A stretch of DNA of 41,627 nt from an uncultured Clostridia bacterium (GTDB lineage Bacteria; Bacillota; Clostridia; Oscillospirales; Ruminococcaceae), in NCBI GenBank assembly GCA_947589035.1, contig CANPYZ010000024.1, forward strand, positions 1-41,627, given 5' to 3'. The position numbers and the translations under genes were made by a program. The notes under the pieces are model-generated. The model searched no databases. It had not been told where the DNA came from and saw only the letters and a list, made by a program, of their open reading frames with translations. Below are positions 32,758 through 40,385 of this stretch, piece by piece. The stretch's first letter is position 1. Each line of letters opens with the position of its first letter.

Positions 32758-35700
32758 GCACCACCTCCGGACTGATACATTTCCGTGAATGCGTGGTAAA
32801 TATCTTGATAAGAAGAATCACGGAAAGTTTTTTCATGAAGAATTAACGCCATAATGAAAGCAATTTGTTTTCTTGAAAAATCAGAAACTGACGGGGTAAG
32901 TTTTGTAATAACTGATTTTGTCCATTCTTGAATATTATCATACTGAACGCTGTTTTGTATTGCCTTTTCTGCCTCAAGAAAATCATACACCAAAGAACTG
33001 AGCTTTTTCAAGTTATTTTCGGGTTCAGCTTGTAAATACTCCAGAAATGCAATTTTCACTTGTGAATCAAGTATAGAATATAATAACGAATTTTTCAATT
33101 CTTTGAGATGTTGTTTATTGTCTTTTTGTAATAATTCATTTTCCATAATGCATTTTAACAGAGAAGTTAATATTGCATGATTCTTTTCTGAAAAATAAAG
33201 ATTAGTTTCCGGCGTAAAAGAAAATGAACTTTTAGCAGGTTTATAATAGCAAATTTTACACAGAACGGGCTGCAACCATTCATTCTGATAAACGACAGCA
33301 ACACCACAAGGAAGTTTAGCAAGCTCTTCAATTTGGTCTTCGTTTAAATTTGCCGCTTTTCCGACGAGTTCGCCGTCGCTCCGGTCGGGCAAACGCATGA
33401 TAATTTTTGTGTTCGTGTTCCGAATGACTGACATATCCATTAAATTCGGTGACTGGTCCGCAATAATAAAGCCTTCGCCATATGTACGCATTTCCGCAAT
33501 GGCATTCGCAAGCATTTCCACACTTTTCCCTGAAATATCTGCACTTTCCACTGAATGCACGGAAGACGTTTTCCGGAGAAGATGATGTGCTTCTTCAAGA
33601 ACAGTGATATGCCGGAGTGATTGATTAGCGGATAAATTTTCACTCATTCGGTATTCTTGTAATTTTAAGACAAGCATCCCCATAATTAACGATTTTGTTT
33701 CAGAAGAACCTATTCTGCTTAAATCAATAATTACATATTTCCCGAATAGTTCTTTTTCCGGAATTTCATCTGCTGAAAAAATTAGTTTATTCATGCCAGT
33801 GGTTAAAGATTGCAGCCTTGTTAAAAGAGAACCTTTGTATGCACCTTTATTTTCATTGTCGTATTCACTGGAATCAATAATTTTCCGGATATTTTCCGCA
33901 ACATCAGCAAAAGAAGGATATATTTCTTCATGATATTGATTTGTGGAAGATAATAAATCCCAGCCGCAGTCAAGATAAGATTTTTCAACGGCATTTTTCA
34001 ACACTGCCGGCATAGCGGCGTACATAGGCCAACAAACGTTGAAAATTTCCACAAGGCGGTCAATGTGTTCTAAAACATGAATATCTTCCGGAAAAGAAAA
34101 CGGGTTTATTCTTAATAAAGGCGTTTTTTTCGGGTTAGTGCCGAATACGGAAATATCGCCTATATCACTGAAAATATGTTTATATTCTCCTTTTGCTGGT
34201 TCTATCACAAGAAAGGGAATCCTTTGCTGATAGGCTTCTGAAAGTATCTGACAAACAGCATTACTTTTCCCCGAACCGGTACTTCCTGTAATAAATGTAT
34301 GTGAAGCAAAAGATTTCCGCTGTAAATAAACAGGCGTTTTTTCTTCATGGTTCATATGGAAAATATTCCCGAATTTGAATTTCACAGTATCTTCTTCAGC
34401 AGAATCATATACAGCAATATTTCTCCCAAATTCAGCACATGCATATATTGGAAGTCCGGCAATAGATTTACTGGGGAAATTCAAAGAATAGGCAAGTTCT
34501 TTTCCGGAAAGTGCGGTTGTCGCTGTCACATATGGCGGATAAGCGAAAAATCCTGAATCCGCTTCCAAAATATACGGGTCAAGAACAAATTCAGGGTGGC
34601 GGAGTTCCTGCAAATAGCCGCAAATCATTTTTGCTGCACCGTTTTCTTTCGTATCTCCACGCCAGACATTCACGGCGGAATGGGATAAAAATGAAGATTC
34701 TCCTTCCGTAAGCGCAAGATAGGAATGCGCAACATTATTCGCAATATTCACATCTTCGCTAATGACATAAGCGGCAAAATCCCACATACCTAATGCTGTA
34801 CTTTGTTCAAAACGTTTCATTTGCTGTTCGAGTAATTCTAATGCGTGTTTAATAGTATGATTAGTAAAATTTTGTGTAATTCCTTCTCCTTTTCCAATTG
34901 TTGCCGTAATATTAGAAGAACGTGCGAAATTTGCGCCAACATTCCCTCCAAGATTGAAACTGGAAAAAACGCCTGCTGTTTTGGCAAGTGAATTTGTTAC
35001 TGCCCGCCCGAGAGTTTTGGCAATTGCTGTTGATGTAGAATTGCTCATCGTATTTGTTGCCGTGTTGCCAATTGTCTGAGAGGCAATTTGTGTTAATGTG
35101 TGAGAAGCACTTTTGGAAACAGAATCAGAAGCAGAGGAAGTTATTACTTTAGAAATAGTATCTGAAATATCAATGTCTTTTGTGCGCTGATAATTACCAG
35201 ATACACGAACACCAATTTTTTCTGGTATACCTACAGTAACATCTCCAGAAACACCATAAGTTGTTTCAGTAGATGAAGATTTTGTATGCATTTTTGAATA
35301 TGTTTGTTCTCTTGTTCGAGTATTCGTGAAAGAATTTGTTGTACTGTTTGAAATATTCTGTCCGGTTGTTTGGCTTTGCGTTTGTGCATAGGATTGACTT
35401 TGTTGTGTTCCCTGCTGTCGGCTAAGCTGTTCGCTTTCGCTGTCCTGATTGGCAACGCCGCTTTGAATGGCTTGATTTTGTCCGTTCTGAATGCCTGCAC
35501 TTGCGCCAATGTTCACACCTAACGTCGCTGATGACCCTTGCGCCATGCCTTCCGTATAAGTGAAATTTGTCTGCCATTCAGAATAAGGTGCTAATCCTGT
35601 GTAAAGTTCCGAAAGGCGCATTTTCCTTGTTTCCACGTCAAGAATTGGCGTTGCTAATAAAATTAGCGTATATTCTTCTTTTACACTTTCGGGAATAATG

Positions 35701-36416
35701 CCGTCAAGCAATTTTTCAATTGTCTGGCTAATAAATTTTTCCGATTTTTCTGTAGGAATATTTGAAGCAATCGCAACAGATTTTTTATTCATTTCGGAAA
35801 GAAATGCCGGTGAACCCATAGAAGCCTTAGCTGAAAAAATAGAACCTGGAAAATTCCCTCTAATTGCATCAGTAAGCCGCCGGATATAATCATCTGCATC
35901 TGAATTATCACCGGCGTTTTTCGTATTCACCACAGCAAGAAAAACTTGCGTTTCCGTTTTCGTTCTGTGGAAAATTAGTGCAATGTTGCATTGTTCATTG
36001 GATAATACTGCATAAACGTTCGCTAATTTTTCAAGGCTGTTTTCGTGCTTGTCTGTTACCCAACGGGAAATATTAATGAACCGAATATTATGTTCTTTGT
36101 CAAATTCTGGGAAATGTTCAAAAAGTCCGTTTTCATTGCTTTTCACAATGCGAAGTGCTGCCGTTTTATCTACTGGAGTATATAATTCTTGAAGTTGTGG
36201 AAGATAGGCACTGAATAATTCAATACTGCTTGAGGCTAATAGTCCTCTGGTAAGCCTTTCCGAATTATATTCCGGATTTCGTTCTGCCATATCGCCGAAA
36301 TATTGATCCCGTAAATCGAAAATATATTCCATTTGTGACGGGCTGAGTGTGGCAAGTCGAGCAATTCGATTATTGACTTTTGCGCCTTGTTTAGATATCC
36401 ATTGTTTAACACCCAT
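32751..36416 (-). CDS. HerA/VirB4-type ATPase with Ser/Thr/Gln-rich central region
   Basis: 1221 residues. N-terminal domain (about 1-300) of unknown type. Residues about 300-510 are highly Ser/Thr/Gln/Asn-rich with alternating hydrophobic heptads (ASQTIGNTATNTMSNSTSTA style), possibly a coiled or membrane-inserting segment. The HerA-like motor follows: Walker A ITGSTGSGKSNAV (near 710), FLVIEPAKGEYKHIF, Walker B ITVLEEAHHLL (near 940), sensor IADQSPNLMD and NTKIIMRLPD. Such motors pump DNA or protein through rings (HerA, VirB4, TraG). A short C-terminal helical part ends the protein. ATG 36416 has AAAGGAG. Coupled to the toxin gene, so a role in loading or exporting the toxin is plausible but unproven. 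Confidence 0.85.
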   Translation of the reverse strand: MGVKQWISKQGAKVNNRIARLATLSPSQMEYIFDLRDQYFGDMAERNPEYNSERLTRGLLASSSIELFSAYLPQLQELYTPVDKTAALRIVKSNENGLFEHFPEFDKEHNIRFINISRWVTDKHENSLEKLANVYAVLSNEQCNIALIFHRTKTETQVFLAVVNTKNAGDNSDADDYIRRLTDAIRGNFPGSIFSAKASMGSPAFLSEMNKKSVAIASNIPTEKSEKFISQTIEKLLDGIIPESVKEEYTLILLATPILDVETRKMRLSELYTGLAPYSEWQTNFTYTEGMAQGSSATLGVNIGASAGIQNGQNQAIQSGVANQDSESEQLSRQQGTQQSQSYAQTQSQTTGQNISNSTTNSFTNTRTREQTYSKMHTKSSSTETTYGVSGDVTVGIPEKIGVRVSGNYQRTKDIDISDTISKVITSSASDSVSKSASHTLTQIASQTIGNTATNTMSNSTSTAIAKTLGRAVTNSLAKTAGVFSSFNLGGNVGANFARSSNITATIGKGEGITQNFTNHTIKHALELLEQQMKRFEQSTALGMWDFAAYVISEDVNIANNVAHSYLALTEGESSFLSHSAVNVWRGDTKENGAAKMICGYLQELRHPEFVLDPYILEADSGFFAYPPYVTATTALSGKELAYSLNFPSKSIAGLPIYACAEFGRNIAVYDSAEEDTVKFKFGNIFHMNHEEKTPVYLQRKSFASHTFITGSTGSGKSNAVCQILSEAYQQRIPFLVIEPAKGEYKHIFSDIGDISVFGTNPKKTPLLRINPFSFPEDIHVLEHIDRLVEIFNVCWPMYAAMPAVLKNAVEKSYLDCGWDLLSSTNQYHEEIYPSFADVAENIRKIIDSSEYDNENKGAYKGSLLTRLQSLTTGMNKLIFSADEIPEKELFGKYVIIDLSRIGSSETKSLIMGMLVLKLQEYRMSENLSANQSLRHITVLEEAHHLLRKTSSVHSVESADISGKSVEMLANAIAEMRTYGEGFIIADQSPNLMDMSVIRNTNTKIIMRLPDRSDGELVGKAANLNEDQIEELAKLPCGVAVVYQNEWLQPVLCKICYYKPAKSSFSFTPETNLYFSEKNHAILTSLLKCIMENELLQKDNKQHLKELKNSLLYSILDSQVKIAFLEYLQAEPENNLKKLSSLVYDFLEAEKAIQNSVQYDNIQEWTKSVITKLTPSVSDFSRKQIAFIMALILHEKTFRDSSYQDIYHAFTEMYQSGGGAW

Positions 36417-36433
36417 AATTTCTTAATTCTCCT

Positions 36434-38998
36434 TTAACTTTTTTTCCTTAATTCCGGCAAAGAATCAGACCGCCAGCTCATAAGCCGGTTAATTTTATCA
36501 ATGTATTCATTTAATTTTTCCTGTGCTTCTTTGAGTGAGTCAATCAAATCTTCATAAAATTCTACCTGATTTTTGGCTTCTCTCAATTCAGGATTTAATT
36601 CTGTGATATTATCCTCAATAGCAGAAAATAATCTTTTCTGCCAGTCTATAAAAATATGTTTATGGCTTGTTTCCATTTGTGCATAAATGCTGTTAATTCC
36701 GTTTTCAAGAGAATTATTGAAATGCGCCGCAAGTTTTCTCTTGTTCAGGTGATGATCTTCAAAAATTTTGAACAGTACACGCCGTTCGAAAATTTCTTTT
36801 TCAAATATTTTTTCCACTTCACCGGAAAAAGTAATCTGTTCAAATTGTTCAATCAATCCTTGCAATTCTTCTCGTTTTTCCTGTGCAATGTCCGTAGATT
36901 TCAACACAACAGCCAGTAATTTTCCCCGTAATTCTTCCGCAGCAGTCACCCAATAATCACTTGACCCCTCGAATAATACATCTTGCGCCTGGTGAATAAT
37001 CTGATTGAAATTTTCTTTGACTTGTTCTAAAAGCAAATCCGCAGCGGATTTGTCAATTTCCTTTCGGGTATTATCCCGTTCTGCGGTTTTCTTTCTCCAG
37101 TCGGTAAATTCTTTAGTCATCGTTTCCCGCACTTCAGCATCGAAAATATTTTGCAGCCGGAAAAATTTTTCTTTTGCCCTGTCGGCAATTTCCGCTTGTT
37201 CTGAAAATCCATGTTCTTCTTCTAATGTAGTGGTTAGTTTTTCTTCCAATTCCGAAAGTTTTTCTCTGGAAATAGGATTATATGCCTTATCTTTAAATAT
37301 TGCCATTCTTATCGGATATTCATCATTAAACTGCCTTAGCAGTTTTTCTCTGCTTTCCGTCAATTTTGATAAAAGTTCTTTAGTGCCGGTGTCAAGTTCG
37401 CCCTGATATTTTTCTTTGGAATGGTTATGCATTTTCACCGCATCGGCAATATCTTTTTCAGCAATTTTCCGGACATTCAGCAAAAACAACAATGACTGGT
37501 AACATTTATTATAGGGGGCGTATTTTTCCGCAAACCGCCGTATTTCCTGTTCAATTGCCCATAATCCACTGTTCGCAAGGATTCGTTCTTTTTCTCCGTA
37601 TTCGCTGTAATGTAAAGCACCTTGTTCAAAAGCAATTTCAATTTGTTTCGGCGTAATATTATACAAAAATAAAAGCTGCGCAAAACGTTCACCTTTTTTC
37701 TTCAGGAAAAAAGCCTGTTTCTGCATGTAAATCATCGCATTATTATCTTTTACGAAATCACCATCAATTTTTGCACCAAGAGCCATGACTGAAGAAACAT
37801 AATAAATGCCTTCCGGCTGTAACGTTACCGGAATTGGAGATTCAATGATTTCTTTACGGTTGTATTCGCTGAAATCGGCATTATCTGCCTGATTGACAAT
37901 TACCATAGTAAAACGTGTGTCAATTTCATGAATCGCCTTGACTTTATCACAAAGCTGCTGATTAGACATTGTGTGCAATTGGTTGCTGACTGTCACGTAA
38001 AGCATTAACCCGTTAGACATTCCCCGTAAAGCCTCTTGTAAAACCTGAATATGATGTTCATGATTGGCAACGTTATCTCCAGGTGTATCGAATAATACAT
38101 AGGGGTGTTCATGATTTCTGAGGGGCGAATCATCATTGAACGGAATATGTATTTTTACACGGTCATTGATTTCCACGTCATTGATTACTTGTAGTAAAGC
38201 CTGTACTCTGTGGGCAAGAAGATTATCCTTTTCTTTTTCTAAACATTCCCGAATATTCAGCCCGTCACGATAATTTTCCGGTCGAATGATATACCCGCCA
38301 CGATAAAATATCACATTTACTGCTGTATCATTCACTGTGAACTCAACACTTGCCGTTTCTGAATTGTCACTGCACCGGATTTCGTAAATTTTTGCAGTAA
38401 GCGGTTTATCTCCGCTGGGAAGTACCTCACAGCCTAAAATTGCATTGATAAAAGTAGATTTTCCGGAACTGTAATTCCCAATCACACAAACAGGAATTTC
38501 TGTTTTTGAAACATCATCGAATTTTTCCTGTTGCTGACTGATTAGTTTTTTACTTTCGCTTGCAGTAATATTATGCGCAATAATTTCCTTGATTGACTGG
38601 AAATGTTCTGAAACTTCCGGTAAAATATCGCCTGCATTGGCAAGATATTCATCTGCTTGTTCATAAGTCAAGGGCAAAAGTTGTTCCTCTTCCGGAAGTC
38701 TGCTGTTTTCCTCATTCAGCACATTGCAAACAGCACATAATTCCCTGTATTCTTCCATTGTTCCCTTGAACCGAATGCAAACAGATATTGTATTCGTTGA
38801 ATATGTCTTCCAAATCAGTTTAACAATTTCGTATGCTTTGAACGGAAAAAAACAATTTGCATATTCTTCAGAAAGAAGCCGTAATTTTTCAGGGATATTC
38901 GAATTATGGCTGTTGATTGCAATTAGTTCATCATCTTCTACTTTTTCATAAGTAATGCTGCGTTGATATGGGTCACTTGAAATTTGAATCGTAATCAT
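36434..38998 (-). CDS. Dynamin-like large GTPase
   Basis: 854 residues. The N-terminal 170 residues are an unusual pre-domain. Then G1 GNYSSGKST (near 172-180), G2 Thr in KPLTAKIYE, G3 FDTPGDN (near 304) and G4 VNQAD (near 370). From about 500 on there are long helices, many charged (SREKLSELEEKLTTTLEEE), as in the stalk of bacterial dynamin-like proteins. Such proteins bind and remodel membranes and often serve in defence or membrane repair. ATG 38998 has AAAGGAG; 17 bases separate it from the ATPase gene. First gene of the four-gene operon, promoter at 39053-39081. Confidence 0.85.
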   Translation of the reverse strand: MITIQISSDPYQRSITYEKVEDDELIAINSHNSNIPEKLRLLSEEYANCFFPFKAYEIVKLIWKTYSTNTISVCIRFKGTMEEYRELCAVCNVLNEENSRLPEEEQLLPLTYEQADEYLANAGDILPEVSEHFQSIKEIIAHNITASESKKLISQQQEKFDDVSKTEIPVCVIGNYSSGKSTFINAILGCEVLPSGDKPLTAKIYEIRCSDNSETASVEFTVNDTAVNVIFYRGGYIIRPENYRDGLNIRECLEKEKDNLLAHRVQALLQVINDVEINDRVKIHIPFNDDSPLRNHEHPYVLFDTPGDNVANHEHHIQVLQEALRGMSNGLMLYVTVSNQLHTMSNQQLCDKVKAIHEIDTRFTMVIVNQADNADFSEYNRKEIIESPIPVTLQPEGIYYVSSVMALGAKIDGDFVKDNNAMIYMQKQAFFLKKKGERFAQLLFLYNITPKQIEIAFEQGALHYSEYGEKERILANSGLWAIEQEIRRFAEKYAPYNKCYQSLLFLLNVRKIAEKDIADAVKMHNHSKEKYQGELDTGTKELLSKLTESREKLLRQFNDEYPIRMAIFKDKAYNPISREKLSELEEKLTTTLEEEHGFSEQAEIADRAKEKFFRLQNIFDAEVRETMTKEFTDWRKKTAERDNTRKEIDKSAADLLLEQVKENFNQIIHQAQDVLFEGSSDYWVTAAEELRGKLLAVVLKSTDIAQEKREELQGLIEQFEQITFSGEVEKIFEKEIFERRVLFKIFEDHHLNKRKLAAHFNNSLENGINSIYAQMETSHKHIFIDWQKRLFSAIEDNITELNPELREAKNQVEFYEDLIDSLKEAQEKLNEYIDKINRLMSWRSDSLPELRKKS

Positions 38999-39052
38999 TT
39001 AAATCAATCTCCTTTAATTTTAATACAAAACTAACAAAATAGAACCTTTTTC

Positions 39053-39081
39053 ATTATACTACAATCTGTGTAAAAAGTCAA
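39053..39081 (-). promoter_or_regulatory. Promoter of the dynamin-HerA-toxin-immunity operon
   Basis: On the minus strand TTGACT (39076-39081), a 17-base spacer and TATAAT (39053-39058). It is the only strong promoter I see upstream of the four genes. Confidence 0.8.
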
Positions 39082-39198
39082 TCACTCCACAGAAAAATTT
39101 TAAAATCAATTTCTGTCAAGCATTCACAAAATACCTTGAATTTTTAGCTTGGAAAGAAATGCTGCTTTTTTTTAAATTAAAATAAAATTGTTTTTCTC

Positions 39199-39227
39199 TT
39201 GACAATCGTTAAAAAATATGTTAAAAT
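39199..39227 (+). promoter_or_regulatory. Promoter of the structured leader and ABC-2 gene
   Basis: TTGACA (39199-39204), a 17-base spacer and TAAAAT (39222-39227). It starts a leader of over 220 bases before the ATG at 39461. Confidence 0.75.
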
Positions 39228-39234
39228 GAAACAT

Positions 39235-39455
39235 GTGAAAAGCATTATCTCAAAAGTACTTACTTGTCACTTGAACAGTCAGGAGACAAAGTTTTACTTC
39301 TTGATGTAAAACAGAAAAATGATTTTAAATCATAAAACAGTATATTATACTCCGGTTTCAACGAAACCAGCCGCAATCATTTAAAGATAATGCTATAGAA
39401 TTACAGTAAGCTGAGGAGACGAGTTTATTAGAAAATTTGAAAAAACAAGGAGATG
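39235..39455 (+). ncRNA. Structured 5' leader or small RNA of unknown class
   Basis: AGCATTATCT (39241-39250) and AGATAATGCT (39385-39394) pair perfectly over 10 bases and enclose several hairpins: GTTTTAC/GTAAAAC (39291-39312), ATGATT/AATCAT (39319-39333) and GGTTTC/GAAACC with a 3-base loop (39354-39368). The 6-mer GGAGAC occurs twice, at 39282-39287 and 39415-39420. I cannot match it to any riboswitch or RNA class I know. No terminator lies before the next gene, so it may be a cis-regulatory leader. Confidence 0.55.
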
Positions 39456-39460
39456 ATAAT

Positions 39461-40294
39461 ATGTCAAGACCATCTGCAATGCGGCAAATTCCTGTTTATG
39501 TGTCGAAAAATTACCGGCTTTTTATGAATCAAGGTGATTGGAAATTCATTATCAGTGCGGCAATGATTTCATTTTTGGTGTGTGATATTGTTGCAAAAGA
39601 TATGTTTGAGACATATGAAGAAACGAAATCAGGATTTTTTGCTATTATTTCGTCGGCTATCTGGATTGGAGTATTCAATTCAATTCAAAAAATTTGTAAA
39701 GAGCATGACACAATTACGAGTGAATATCGTTCAGGGCTGCATATTAGTGCGTATATATTATCGCATGTAATATTTGATTTTTTGATTTGTTTGATTCAAA
39801 CTGCTATTTTAACGCTGATTTGTGTAATATTTATTGATTTTCCGGAAAAGGGAATTATTTTTGAAAATTCTCTTTGTGAGTATTTTATCACGTTGTTTTT
39901 AATTATTTTTGGGTCAGATATTATGGGGATTATGATTTCATCAGTTGCCTCTTCGCCGAATGTCGCCATGTCAGCAATGCCTTTCGTGCTAATTCTTCAG
40001 CTGGTCATGAGTGGCGTGTTGTTCGAACTTTCCGGCTGGTCAGAAATTGTCGCATATGTTACATTCAGTAAATGGGGAATGGCTGCATTAGGGAGTATCG
40101 GCGATTTGAACAATGAAGATTTGCCGTTGCAAGCGAGTGAAGCGTTTCCGAACGTTGTCCGGCTGGAAACAGAAGCCGCCTATGAAGCGACTGCCTCTAA
40201 CTTATTGAGTGCCTGGGGTTGTATTGTGCTGATTTCCTTTGCGTGCATGATGATTTCAATAATTAGTTTGAAAATTCGCAACCGTGGGTCATAA
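39461..40294 (+). CDS. ABC-2 type membrane protein (permease half)
   Basis: 277 residues, about six membrane helices. Start ATG 39461 is placed by AAGGAGATG; a TTG at 39437 is also in frame. The pattern SMRQIPVYVSKNY-like start (here AMRQIPVYVSKNYRLF), an internal loop EYRSGLHISAYILSH, and PNVAMSAMPFVLILQLVMSGVLFEL match ABC-2 permeases of the type that carry an N-terminal ATPase in one polypeptide. Here no ATPase domain precedes and no ATPase gene lies beside it, so it is a stand-alone half that needs a partner elsewhere. Substrate unknown. Confidence 0.75.
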   Translation: MSRPSAMRQIPVYVSKNYRLFMNQGDWKFIISAAMISFLVCDIVAKDMFETYEETKSGFFAIISSAIWIGVFNSIQKICKEHDTITSEYRSGLHISAYILSHVIFDFLICLIQTAILTLICVIFIDFPEKGIIFENSLCEYFITLFLIIFGSDIMGIMISSVASSPNVAMSAMPFVLILQLVMSGVLFELSGWSEIVAYVTFSKWGMAALGSIGDLNNEDLPLQASEAFPNVVRLETEAAYEATASNLLSAWGCIVLISFACMMISIISLKIRNRGS

Positions 40295-40323
40295 ACCAAC
40301 CACAACAAGAAATACAAAAACAA

Positions 40324-40359
40324 AATTCCCTGTATACTTTACTTAGTATACAGGGAATT
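40324..40359 (-). terminator. Terminator of the dockerin protein gene
   Basis: AATTCCCTGTATACT (40324-40338) and AGTATACAGGGAATT (40345-40359) pair perfectly over 15 bases. On the minus strand it is followed by TTGTTTTTGT. On the plus strand no T-run follows, so it is mainly the end of the minus-strand gene. Confidence 0.85.
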
Positions 40360-40385
40360 GATTTAGAAATCAGAATTTCTGGAAA

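Noticed and set aside
39235-39455. c-di-GMP, yybP-ykoY, T-box or other known riboswitch in the ABC-2 leader
   Set aside because: The conserved cores of these classes were looked for and not found.
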